From Acidimicrobiia bacterium (lineage in GTDB: Bacteria > Actinomycetota > Acidimicrobiia > Acidimicrobiales > Poriferisodalaceae), in contig JAJEEO010000001.1 in the NCBI GenBank assembly GCA_022820925.1, forward strand, positions 129,001 to 193,000: a stretch of DNA of 64,000 nucleotides, given 5' to 3'. Position numbers and translations under genes: made by a program. Below are positions 36,728 to 45,253 of the stretch, one piece after another; within the stretch, counting starts at the first letter, position 1; each line of letters opens with the position of its first letter. Below the pieces are notes generated by a model. The model ran no database searches. It saw only the letters and a list, made by a program, of their open reading frames with translations, and was not told where the DNA came from.

Positions 36728-39274
36728 GTGAACGCCGTCAGCGATCTCGCCGGCAGCTGGACCGATACCCACCGGCTCGATCCGCGTCCTGACGCGACAC
36801 GAGACCCGGCCCATGTGCCCCTCAAGCTCGTCGACCCCGATGATCTCGGCGATCTGGTCGACGCCCTTGCCGCATCGGAGGCCCGGGCGGTGGACACCGA
36901 GACGGTGTTCGAGCCGCGCGAGGCCGCCATGCGCGGCAACGTCCCGAAGCTGCGGGTGATCTCGGCGGCAACCCGAGGAGCGGACGGCGCCGAGCGTGCG
37001 TGGGTGATCGACGTCACCAGGCATGACCTGCGCGAGCTGGCCACCGCGCTCGTCGAGGGTCTCGCAGCACGCGATCTGGCATCCGATGCCTGGAACGCCA
37101 CCTTCGACGATCGGGTCATCGACATCCATCTCGTCGGTCCGGCCCGCGCCGCCGGAGCGTCGGTCCGATCGCTGCGCTGGTGGGATGCCCAGTTGGCCGA
37201 TGCACTGCTGCATCAGGGCTTGACGGGGTTCAGCTTCTTCCATGGGCTGGCGTGGGCGGCCGAGCGCTACCTAGGGCTGCGCGTCGAGGGCAAGGCCACC
37301 ACGCAGCTCTCCTATTCCGCTGACGGGACGCTCAGCGACACCCAGGTGGCCTATGCGGCGGCCGATGCCGTGGAGACCCTGTGGGTGTCGACGGTGCTGC
37401 GCGAGCGCCTGGCCGAGGCGGGCCTGGAGGAGGTGTGCCGGCTCGAGCAGGATGCCCGGCCGTTTCTCGACCGCATGGAGCGCGCTGGTTTGCCATTCGA
37501 CGTCGATGGCTGGGAAGCCGAGCTGGCCGAATTGGCGACCCGGCGAACCGGTGTGCTCACCCATCTGGCCGAGCTGACGGGCGGCGGTCAGGGCGATCTC
37601 TTCGGCGGCGGCCTCGAACCCAGCTGGAACCCCGACAGCGAGCAGCAGGTACGTGGCGTGCTGAACCGATTCGCGGCCGACGAGGTGGAGGCCTGGACGA
37701 CCAAGACCGACGGCCACGCCCGGCCGCTGGCGCCGACTGATTCGCTCGGCGCCTCGGTGCTGGCGGGCATCGGCGGCGAACTCTGCAGCACGCTGCTGGC
37801 CTACCGCGATCTGTCCAAGACCTTGAGCACGTATGGGCACACGATGGCCGAGCACTTGTGGGCAGACGGCCGGCTGCATCCGGAGTACTTGCAGGTGGTG
37901 GGCACCAATACGGGCCGACTGGCCAGCCGCAACCCGAACGCGCAGAACTTCACGCCACGGCTGAAGCCCTACATGAAGCCCCCGCCAGGCCGGGTGTTCG
38001 TGTATTCCGACCTGAGCCAGGCCGAACTGCGCTTTGCCACCCAGCTCGCCGGCGACGAGGGCCTGCGGGCAGCATTCGAGCAGGGTCTCGACATCCACAC
38101 CGCCACTGCCGAGAGGATGTTCGGCGTGCAGCTCGACGGGCCGGCGGGACTGGCTGCGCTCGACCGGCCGCGCTACGAGGAGTTCCGCACCAAGGCCAAG
38201 CGCATCAACTTCGGGATCCTGTACGGCCAGCGCGGCGCCGGGCTGTCGCGAGGCCTGACCGATGCCGGCGTGCCCACGAGCCGGGCGGAGGCGGACGAGC
38301 TCATCGAGGCCTACCTCGACGCGTATCCGGGCATCGCGGCGTGGGTCGACGAACGGGACCGCTTCATCGGGCACTTCGCCGCGACCGAGCTTGATGCCGA
38401 CTGGCAGCTCACGTTGCGACTCGGGCAGCTGTGGCCGCGCACCGACGAAGCACGGCGGGCGTTGAGAAACCAGCAACGGCGGCATCACAGCGCGGAAGAG
38501 GTGCACGACGCCGTCCTCGCCCACAGCAGCGCCGCAGCTATAGACGCCGGAGACCTGCGGGGTGATGGCGGCGCCTCGATCGGCGACATCGATGTGGCCG
38601 AAGTGGCCTGGGCGCTGTCGTTCTCTGCGCCGGTGGTAGTGCGATCTGACGGTTCGCCGCTGTCGTTCAGCTCCCGCACACCAGCCGGCCGCCGCCAGCA
38701 GTTCACCTTCTCGGTCGATTGGGTGCTGGGTGAAGCCGCTGCGGTGGTCGGCTGCTCGACCAAGCCTCGTCCCGCCGAGGTCTGGCGCCGGGTGCTGCAC
38801 CGATTCGAGCTCGCCCCCCCGGACCCTGCGACCGTAGGGACACTGCGCCCAGCGGTCGAGAAGCTGCTCGAGCAACGGCACCTGCGACGTGCGGTGGTGG
38901 ACGAGGTCGGCGCAGCGATGGGTGCAGACGACCAGCAGTTCCTGCTGCAGCGTGCGCTGCACACTCGCGTCGGCCAGATGGCCAACGCCTACCGCAACGC
39001 ACCCGTCCAGGGCGGTGTTGCAGATGTGATGCTCGACGCCTACGGCAGGCTGGCGAGGGTGCTGGAGCGGTTTCGGTCGGCTGCTGCGGTGCAGACCGTC
39101 CACGACAGCGTGGTGATCGAGTGCGACGAGTCCGACGCCCGTGCCCTGGCCGTCGAGGTCAAACAGGCGCTCGAGGACGCAATGTCACGCTGGTGCCCCG
39201 ACGTCCCCACCCGGGCCGACACCGACCTGCGCACGAGCCTGTCGGAGACATCGATCATCGAGCAGATCGACTGA
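36728..39274 (+). CDS. Family A DNA polymerase with 3'-5' exonuclease domain and a large fingers/palm insertion
   Basis: An 848-residue DNA polymerase I-like protein without the 5' nuclease domain. The 3'-5' exonuclease is present with AVDTET (54-59), NATFDD (123-128) and YAAADA (209-214). The polymerase has motif A YSDLSQAELRFA (426-437), motif B RTKAKRINFGILYG (487-500), RNAPVQGGVADVM (756-768) and motif C VHDSVVIE (791-798), where the second carboxylate of VHDE is Ser. Between YLDAYPGI (529-536) and RNAPVQG there are about 220 residues, versus about 50 in E. coli Pol I; residues ~566-747 are therefore an insertion. A replicative role is unlikely; repair or translesion synthesis is inferred. 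GTG 36728 start. Confidence 0.85.
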   Translation: MNAVSDLAGSWTDTHRLDPRPDATRDPAHVPLKLVDPDDLGDLVDALAASEARAVDTETVFEPREAAMRGNVPKLRVISAATRGADGAERAWVIDVTRHDLRELATALVEGLAARDLASDAWNATFDDRVIDIHLVGPARAAGASVRSLRWWDAQLADALLHQGLTGFSFFHGLAWAAERYLGLRVEGKATTQLSYSADGTLSDTQVAYAAADAVETLWVSTVLRERLAEAGLEEVCRLEQDARPFLDRMERAGLPFDVDGWEAELAELATRRTGVLTHLAELTGGGQGDLFGGGLEPSWNPDSEQQVRGVLNRFAADEVEAWTTKTDGHARPLAPTDSLGASVLAGIGGELCSTLLAYRDLSKTLSTYGHTMAEHLWADGRLHPEYLQVVGTNTGRLASRNPNAQNFTPRLKPYMKPPPGRVFVYSDLSQAELRFATQLAGDEGLRAAFEQGLDIHTATAERMFGVQLDGPAGLAALDRPRYEEFRTKAKRINFGILYGQRGAGLSRGLTDAGVPTSRAEADELIEAYLDAYPGIAAWVDERDRFIGHFAATELDADWQLTLRLGQLWPRTDEARRALRNQQRRHHSAEEVHDAVLAHSSAAAIDAGDLRGDGGASIGDIDVAEVAWALSFSAPVVVRSDGSPLSFSSRTPAGRRQQFTFSVDWVLGEAAAVVGCSTKPRPAEVWRRVLHRFELAPPDPATVGTLRPAVEKLLEQRHLRRAVVDEVGAAMGADDQQFLLQRALHTRVGQMANAYRNAPVQGGVADVMLDAYGRLARVLERFRSAAAVQTVHDSVVIECDESDARALAVEVKQALEDAMSRWCPDVPTRADTDLRTSLSETSIIEQID

Positions 39275-39302
39275 GCGCGCCGCACCCGGCGACTCGCCGC
39301 GC

Positions 39303-40574
39303 CTACTGCGAACCGGCCGGCTGGGAAGACCTGTCGCTGCCGAGGCTCGCCATCGAATACGCGACCATGCTGAGCGTGACGGCGATTCCCATTGTCAGGA
39401 ACATCGCCCGCACGCCGGCCCATTCCGCCAGCACGCCCAGCGGCGCGGCGGCAATGGCGAATGCCGCGAACGGCAGCTGCACCAGCGATTGGACGCGCCC
39501 CTGGTAGGCCTCGTCGGTGGCCCGCATGACGATGGTCTGGATGAGCGAGATGAACCCGGTCGACGCCCCGCCGACGACTGCGGTGATCGCCAACGCCCAG
39601 ATGTAGGTCGGGGCCCAGCTCAGGATGATGACCGAGGCGCCGAAGGCATACCCCAAACCGATGAGAATGGTGCCGGCGGCAGGCGAGTCGGCACGCGAGG
39701 CGAGAACAATCGACGCAGCCACCGCACCGATCGACGACGCTCCGGAGATGAACCCGACCTGCCGATCGCCGAGGCCGAAGACGCCCTCGACGAGCGCCGG
39801 CTGGAAGGCGACATAGCTGAATCCGAACATGATCACGATGATCGACGTGAGGATCGGCCGCCGAAGCTCGGGGCGGCTCATCGCGTAGCGAATTCCCTGG
39901 CGAATCTCGGCCAGAGGATTGCCGACAGCGAGACGAGCCAGACGGGCGGTACCAGCCGGCGAAACCTCGCGCGTGCTCGTCTCCGGCAAGGGCAGCAGCA
40001 GCACGTAGCTCAGCGTCGCGATGGCCGCTGAGACGAAGTACGCCCCGGCGAGACCGAACAGCGCCCACCCTGCCAACAACCCGGCGCCGGTCGGGGCGAT
40101 GACCCGGCTGCCGCTGAGCGACAGCGACGAGAGCGTGATCGCGTTGCCCAGCCGCTCGCGCCCCACCAGCTCAGTCGTCATTGAGATGCGAGCCGGTCCG
40201 ATGAGGCCGAACATCAGGCCCTGCAGCGCGCTCGACACGAGCAGCATCCAGAAGTGGATGACGCCGGTCGCCAGCGCCACGCCCATGCCGATCGAGCCGA
40301 GCAGCAGCACGAGCTGCCCAAACAGCATGAGCCGCCGTTTCGAGAGTCGATCCGCTGCCACGCCCCCGAACAGGGTCGACACGCCCAACGCCAAGCCGAA
40401 CGCGAAGAACACGATGCCGAGGGCCCCCTCGCTCTCGGTGAGGTCCCATGCGAGCAGCGAGCGCAGCAGGAACTGCATCTGGATGCTCATGAAAGAGAAC
40501 ACGCCGCTCAGCCACAGCAACCGGAACGCCGGCACCCCGAGTGCAGCGAAAGTCGCTGTGCGCTCGCTCTTCAT
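39303..40574 (-). CDS. MFS transporter, EntS/drug-exporter type
   Basis: A 423-residue protein with about twelve membrane helices. FRLLWLSGVFSFMSIQMQ, the motif A variant GGVAADRLSKRRLMLFGQ and GPARISMTTELVGRERLGNAI are characteristic of the EntS/MFS_3 exporters that extrude siderophores, lipids or drugs. The substrate is unknown. It is transcribed toward the polymerase gene (28-bp gap between stops) and divergent from an SDR gene. Confidence 0.83.
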   Translation of the reverse strand: MKSERTATFAALGVPAFRLLWLSGVFSFMSIQMQFLLRSLLAWDLTESEGALGIVFFAFGLALGVSTLFGGVAADRLSKRRLMLFGQLVLLLGSIGMGVALATGVIHFWMLLVSSALQGLMFGLIGPARISMTTELVGRERLGNAITLSSLSLSGSRVIAPTGAGLLAGWALFGLAGAYFVSAAIATLSYVLLLPLPETSTREVSPAGTARLARLAVGNPLAEIRQGIRYAMSRPELRRPILTSIIVIMFGFSYVAFQPALVEGVFGLGDRQVGFISGASSIGAVAASIVLASRADSPAAGTILIGLGYAFGASVIILSWAPTYIWALAITAVVGGASTGFISLIQTIVMRATDEAYQGRVQSLVQLPFAAFAIAAAPLGVLAEWAGVRAMFLTMGIAVTLSMVAYSMASLGSDRSSQPAGSQ

Positions 40575-40648
40575 CGCGGGGGACCCTCCGACATGCCGAA
40601 TGCCGACGCTAGCTTCGATCCGGCGTAAACGACTTGGAGGAAAGCAAC

Positions 40649-41428
40649 ATGCCGCGTCTCGACCTCAGCGGAGCATCAGCCATCGTGACCGGCGGAGCGT
40701 CGGGCATCGGCGAGGCCAGCGCTCGCCAGCTTGCGGATGCAGGCGCCCACGTCGTCATCGCCGACCTGCAGGACGATCTCGGCACTGAGGTGGCGTCGTC
40801 GGTGGGCGGTCTGTTCGTGCGATGCAACGTCACCGACATCGACGACGCCCGCGATGCGGTGGATGCGGCTTCGGAGATGGGTCCGCTGCGGGCGCTGGTC
40901 AACTCGGCCGGGCTGGGCCGCGCCGGCCGCACCATCGACCGCAACAACGTGCCGATGGATCTCGAACAGTTCCGGTTCGTGATCAACGTGAACCTGATCG
41001 GCTCGTTCAACATGCTCGCCCAAGCGGCGTCTGCAATGGCCAAGACCGAGCCCGTCGACGAAGACGGCTCCCGGGGAGCCGTGGTCAACATGGCGTCGGT
41101 CGCAGCGTTCGACGGCCAGATCGGCCAGGCGGCGTACTCCGCTTCCAAGGGCGGCGTCGTCGGCATGACCCTGCCCATCGCCCGGGACCTGTCCGCCACC
41201 GGCATCCGCGTCAACACGATCGCCCCGGGCCTGATCGACACGCCGATCTACGGCGAGGGCGAGCAGTCAGATCAGTTCAAGGCGCACCTGGGCCAGAGCG
41301 TGCTGTTCCCGAAGCGGCTCGGCTCCGGTGAGGAGCTGGCCTTCATGGTGATGGAGTGCATCACCAACCCCTACATGAACGGCGAGGTCATCCGGGTTGA
41401 CGGCGGCATCCGGATGCCCCCCCGCTGA
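40649..41428 (+). CDS. Short-chain dehydrogenase/reductase, HSD17B10-like
   Basis: An SDR of 259 residues. ATG 40649 is preceded by GGAGGA (40636-40641). Hallmarks are AIVTGGASGIGEASA, IADLQDD (acidic residue favouring NAD), NSAGLGRAGRT, NMASVAAFDGQIGQAAYSASKGG (Ser, Tyr, Lys) and DLSATGIRVNTIAPGLIDTP. The AAFDGQIGQAAYSASK segment closely resembles type 2 3-hydroxyacyl-CoA dehydrogenase, so beta-oxidation of a branched or medium-chain acyl-CoA is likely. Confidence 0.87.
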   Translation: MPRLDLSGASAIVTGGASGIGEASARQLADAGAHVVIADLQDDLGTEVASSVGGLFVRCNVTDIDDARDAVDAASEMGPLRALVNSAGLGRAGRTIDRNNVPMDLEQFRFVINVNLIGSFNMLAQAASAMAKTEPVDEDGSRGAVVNMASVAAFDGQIGQAAYSASKGGVVGMTLPIARDLSATGIRVNTIAPGLIDTPIYGEGEQSDQFKAHLGQSVLFPKRLGSGEELAFMVMECITNPYMNGEVIRVDGGIRMPPR

Positions 41429-41437
41429 GCGGCACTG

Positions 41438-42205
41438 TCAAGCGAGGAAATCGGCGATGACGTCGTTGAATGCGTCGGGCTGTTCCTGGTTGGCGAGGTG
41501 GCCCGCGTCGGCGATCTCCACGTAGCGGGCACCGGGGATGCCCTCGGCGAGCCGCTGCGACGTGCGGGGCGGGGTGACCTCGTCATGCTCGCCCACCACC
41601 ACCAGCGTCGGCGCAGCGATGCGCCCGAGGTCTGGGTAGTGGTTCGACTCCGCCATCGAGTCGCAGGCCCACTGGTAGCAGGGCATGCGGATCGATGGGA
41701 CCATCATCTCGGCAACGTGGGCTCGCAATTCGTCGGAGGCCTCCGGGCTGACCAGCCGTTGCGCCCGTGCCGCAGCGAAGCCCTCAGGTCCGAGGTCGAC
41801 GAAGTCCGCGGCGCGCGCCCGCATGGCCTCCGCCTGTTCGGGCTTGGTGCCGGCCCCTGCACTGGAATCGGCCAGCACGAGTGCAGAGACCAACTCAGGG
41901 TGCCGCAGCACCAGCCGGGTGGCGGTGACACCGCCCCACGAAACGCCCAGCACCGCGACCGGGCCACCTGATTCAGCCGTGATCAGCGACGCAGCCGCAT
42001 CTGCCCAGCCGTCGATGCCCGGGGCATCGGCAGGATCGGCCGAATAGCGGTATCCGGGGGCGTCCCAGGCCACCAGGCGCATCCCCAGCCGCTCGGCGAG
42101 CGGACGCTGACCCAGGAAGGCATCTGCACACGAGCCGATGCCGTGCAGGCACAGCAGCACCGGTGCGTCATGCGCACCGTACGACCAGCGGAAGACCGGG
42201 CTCAT
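41438..42205 (-). CDS. Alpha/beta hydrolase
   Basis: A 255-residue hydrolase from ATG 42205. It has the oxyanion segment LCLHGIGSCADAF, the nucleophile elbow GVSWGG (Ser89), the acid in VVVGEHDEVTPP and the His in DAGHLANQEQPDAF. The gene begins 10 bases after an SMP-30-type lactonase and is probably in one transcript with it. A carboxylesterase, lactonase or C-C hydrolase (3-oxoadipate enol-lactonase-like) are all possible. Confidence 0.85.
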   Translation of the reverse strand: MSPVFRWSYGAHDAPVLLCLHGIGSCADAFLGQRPLAERLGMRLVAWDAPGYRYSADPADAPGIDGWADAAASLITAESGGPVAVLGVSWGGVTATRLVLRHPELVSALVLADSSAGAGTKPEQAEAMRARAADFVDLGPEGFAAARAQRLVSPEASDELRAHVAEMMVPSIRMPCYQWACDSMAESNHYPDLGRIAAPTLVVVGEHDEVTPPRTSQRLAEGIPGARYVEIADAGHLANQEQPDAFNDVIADFLA

Positions 42206-42215
42206 TGGACGGGGC

Positions 42216-43070
42216 TCACTGGCCCGAGCGCACTCGAGCCAGCGGCGTCGGGACGCCGGCAACAGGGGCGCGGGTGCGGAAGATGCAGCCGCCGCCCGAC
42301 GTGCCGCCGCCGTCCGACACCCCGGCAGTCACGATGTAGAGATCACGCATGTCGGCACCGCCGAAGCAGACGCTAGTGACGTACTGTCCGGGAACCGGAA
42401 CGGCAAGATCGGGCTCGCCGTCGGGCGTGTAGCGCTGCACGCGTGCTCCCTCGGCCAGCGCGACCCACACGCCTCCCTCGATGTCCACGGCCAGGCCGTC
42501 GGGCACCTTGCCTTCCCGCACGAACTCCCGGCGGTTGGTCACCGCATCGCCGTCCACATCCGACACCCAGACCCTGCCCGGGATGCTGTCGGAGTGGTAC
42601 AGCCGCGAACCGTCGGGCGAGAAGCCGATGCCGTTGGTGAGCTGCACGTCGCCGTACACCTCCTCGGCTGTGCCGTCCAGGTTGATGCGGTACAGCTCGC
42701 CCGCCTCATCGGGTGACGACAGATCGAACGGGTTGCGGCGCAGCGAGCCCACGTAGACGCGCCCCAGCGCGTCGGTGTGCATGTCGTTGAACCCGGCGAC
42801 ATCGGGAGCGAACAGCACCTCCGAGCCAGCGTCGGTGACGTGCTGGATGTTGCGCCCGCTCACCACCACACCGCCGTCGGCGTGGAGCACCATGCCGCCC
42901 ACGCCCCGACGCTTCGGCACCACGATCTCGATCTCGCCATCGGGCCTCCGCCGGCGCACGCCGCCATTAGGCACGTCGGAGAAATAGAAGTTGTCGTGCT
43001 CGTCCACCCGGGGGCCTTCGATGAGGCCCCATCCCGAACTCAGCAGCTCCAACTCGAAGTCAGCGCTCAT
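42216..43070 (-). CDS. SMP-30/gluconolactonase/LRE family protein
   Basis: A beta-propeller of 284 residues with the metal-binding pattern of the family: LIEGPRVDEHDNFYFSDVPNG (Glu), GFNDMHTDALGRVYVGS (Asn/Asp) and QLTNGIGFSPDGSRLYHSD (Asn, Asp). Members hydrolyse sugar or other lactones with a divalent metal. It precedes an alpha/beta hydrolase by 10 bases, so a lactone-degrading pair is plausible. The C-terminal ~40 residues contain a Gly-rich turn (GVSDGGGTSGGGC). Confidence 0.87.
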   Translation of the reverse strand: MSADFELELLSSGWGLIEGPRVDEHDNFYFSDVPNGGVRRRRPDGEIEIVVPKRRGVGGMVLHADGGVVVSGRNIQHVTDAGSEVLFAPDVAGFNDMHTDALGRVYVGSLRRNPFDLSSPDEAGELYRINLDGTAEEVYGDVQLTNGIGFSPDGSRLYHSDSIPGRVWVSDVDGDAVTNRREFVREGKVPDGLAVDIEGGVWVALAEGARVQRYTPDGEPDLAVPVPGQYVTSVCFGGADMRDLYIVTAGVSDGGGTSGGGCIFRTRAPVAGVPTPLARVRSGQ

Positions 43071-43164
43071 GTCTCATCCCCCTGGTACCGACGGGCAGGC
43101 ATCGGTCGCGCTGGCCGCAGTGTGGGGACCATAACGAACGCAAGGCCGCCGCGGCGGGGCTTGC

Positions 43165-43857
43165 TCAGCTGGACGGGCTGAACTGGATCGGGAGGGGGTG
43201 GCCGGTGCGGGTGAACAGGTCGTGCAGCATCCGCAGCGTCATGCCCCAGATCACTCGTCCGTGGCCGACTTCGATGCCGGGGAAGCGCTCGTCGGGTCGA
43301 GGCGGGTAGTGATAGTCGATGTGGTGTCGAGGGTCAGCCAGTTCCACCACCCGCACCCAGAACGCGTCGGCCACTTCGTAGTTCAGCGTCAGTGCGGGGC
43401 GGGTGCCGTCCAGCCAGCACACGTGCGGCGTCACCCGCAGTGCCGCACCGCGCCAGCGCGGATTGCCTTCGAGGTCGTTGAGCCGGCCGAGCCAGCGCAC
43501 GCCGGCGTGCGCGGTGATGTCGAAGCCGATCTCCTCGCGGCTCTCGCGCACTGCCGTGTCGAACGTGTCGTCGTCGTCGGGCTCGGTGCGCCCGCCCGGA
43601 AACGCCATGTGGCCCGACCACGGGTCGCCGTCGCGGGTGGCTCGTTCGATGAAGAGCATCTCGGGGCCGCTGTCTCCCGAGCGCACCACTGCGGCGACAG
43701 CTGCCGTCGGGCCGTGATGCGGTGTGTCGAGATCCTGGCTGAGCACTGCCGACAGGCGTTCCGGTTCGAACGCCTCAGCGACAGAGCGCAGACCGACCAC
43801 GGCCTCGCAGCGTAGGTGCCCGAGCGCGGTTGGCTCCGAGCTGCCCTCGAACTGCAC
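43165..43857 (-). CDS. NUDIX hydrolase, CoA pyrophosphatase-like
   Basis: A 230-residue NUDIX protein. The box runs GGRTEPDDDD...AVRESREEIGF, with REx2EE intact, and is preceded by WSGHMAFPGG, the segment typical of the NudL/UPF0035 CoA diphosphatases that cut CoA or acyl-CoA into 3',5'-ADP and (acyl)phosphopantetheine. The start near 43857 follows a 78-bp divergent gap with the acyl-CoA dehydrogenase, a context that fits a CoA-related role. Exact substrate is inferred. Confidence 0.8.
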   Translation of the reverse strand: MQFEGSSEPTALGHLRCEAVVGLRSVAEAFEPERLSAVLSQDLDTPHHGPTAAVAAVVRSGDSGPEMLFIERATRDGDPWSGHMAFPGGRTEPDDDDTFDTAVRESREEIGFDITAHAGVRWLGRLNDLEGNPRWRGAALRVTPHVCWLDGTRPALTLNYEVADAFWVRVVELADPRHHIDYHYPPRPDERFPGIEVGHGRVIWGMTLRMLHDLFTRTGHPLPIQFSPSS

Positions 43858-43935
43858 AGGGCACGCTCGCAGCGACCCGATCCGCCCGCACCCAGACTGG
43901 GCCTCGACGCGGAGGCCGCTGCTACCGTCGCCGCG

Positions 43936-45150
43936 ATGGCTGCTGCCGACGTTGACAATGCCATCGCTGCAGACGATCCGCTGACGGGCATGGACGCGGG
44001 GTCATTTGAAGCGTTCGTGGGCGAGGTCACCCAATTTCGCGACACGGTCGTGGCGCCGAACGTGAGCCGCTGGGAGAGCGAGAAACGCATGGCGCCCGAG
44101 GCGCTGCGGGATGCGTCGGCGATCGGGCTGCTCGCCATGGAGGTGCCGGCCGAGCTGGGCGGGCTGGGGATGAGCTTTGCCCAGAAGTGCCGCATCGCCG
44201 AGGTGCTGAGCGCCGTGTCGATGCCGTTCGCCTTCAGCCTGGTGAACACCGGAAACGTCGCAGCGCGAGTGGCTCAGCTCGGCAGCGACACCCACCGCGA
44301 GCGCTACTTGGCCGACCTGATGGCCGGACGCCGGTTCGGGTCCACGGCACTGACCGAACCGGGCGCCGGCAGCGACTTCGCCAACATCGCTACCACTGCG
44401 ACGCCCGTCGAGGGCGGCTGGCGGCTCGACGGCGCGAAGGCCTGGATCACCAACGCCGCGCACTCCGACGTGATCTTCTGCTACGCGCAGACGCAGCCCG
44501 GCTCCCGGGGGCGAGGCATTGCGCTGTTCCTGATCGACGGCACCCAGCCCGGCTTCGAGCGGCTGCCGCCCTACGAGCTGGCCGGCGGCCACCTGATCGG
44601 CACCGGCGGGTTCAGACTGGATGGCTACATCGCCGAAGCCGAAGATCTGCTCAGCCCTGCGGGGGAAGCGTTCATCGCAGCCCTGTCGAGCGTGAACGGC
44701 GCCCGTGCCTACGTCGCCGCCATGTGCTGCGCCATGGTGGAGGCCACCCTCGCGAGCGCAGTCCGCTACGGAGCCGAGCGGGAGGCGTTCGGCAAGCCCG
44801 TCATCGCCCATCAAGGACTGGCGTGGAAGCTGGCGGGCGTGCAGAACCGCCTCGAAGCCGCCCAGTTGCTCACTGCCCGCGCCATCGCAGCCGTCACCAC
44901 CTCGCTGCGCACGGGTGATGCGAGCCCGGCGATTCTGCCGGCGGCGCATGCCAAGAAGTTCGCCACCGAGACGGCTGAGGCTGACATCGCCACCTGCATC
45001 CAAGCCATGGGAGCGGAAGGCCTGCGCAGCGACCACCCTGGAGGCCACCACCTCGTCGGCGCTCGCATTGCCAACTATGTGGACGGCAGCACCGAGATCC
45101 AGACCGACCGCATCGCCCGCTCACTCGCCGCCACCTACGCGACGAGCTGA
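43936..45150 (+). CDS. Acyl-CoA dehydrogenase
   Basis: An FAD enzyme that introduces the alpha-beta double bond into acyl-CoA. ATG 43936 gives 404 residues; the open frame begins at 43816 but would run into the divergent NUDIX gene, and ATG 43990 is another option. Features are FGSTALTEPGAGSDFANI (FAD and substrate contacts), WRLDGAKAWITNAAHSDV, RYGAEREAFGKPV and NYVDGSTEIQTDRIARS. The position that is Glu in medium-chain enzymes (YEGT) reads VDGS, so the catalytic base is an Asp or lies elsewhere as in isovaleryl-CoA dehydrogenase. Confidence 0.87.
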   Translation: MAAADVDNAIAADDPLTGMDAGSFEAFVGEVTQFRDTVVAPNVSRWESEKRMAPEALRDASAIGLLAMEVPAELGGLGMSFAQKCRIAEVLSAVSMPFAFSLVNTGNVAARVAQLGSDTHRERYLADLMAGRRFGSTALTEPGAGSDFANIATTATPVEGGWRLDGAKAWITNAAHSDVIFCYAQTQPGSRGRGIALFLIDGTQPGFERLPPYELAGGHLIGTGGFRLDGYIAEAEDLLSPAGEAFIAALSSVNGARAYVAAMCCAMVEATLASAVRYGAEREAFGKPVIAHQGLAWKLAGVQNRLEAAQLLTARAIAAVTTSLRTGDASPAILPAAHAKKFATETAEADIATCIQAMGAEGLRSDHPGGHHLVGARIANYVDGSTEIQTDRIARSLAATYATS

Positions 45151-45253
45151 ACCCGCCGAAGTTCTCTCTCCCCCGCCGCGGCACTCTGGGCGGGCTGAAC
45201 CCGCCGCGCTTGCGCTCCGCCGCCGCGAGACGCGACAGGCTGAACGGGCACGC

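Noticed and set aside
38423..38968. Intein in the DNA polymerase
   Set aside because: The insertion lacks the N-terminal Cys/Ser splice block and a C-terminal His-Asn followed by Cys/Ser/Thr, and it does not interrupt a conserved motif in the way inteins do.
45145..45206. Repeated GCTGAACCCGCCG after the acyl-CoA dehydrogenase gene
   Set aside because: A two-copy 13-bp repeat in a short GC-rich spacer; likely local slippage without further structure.
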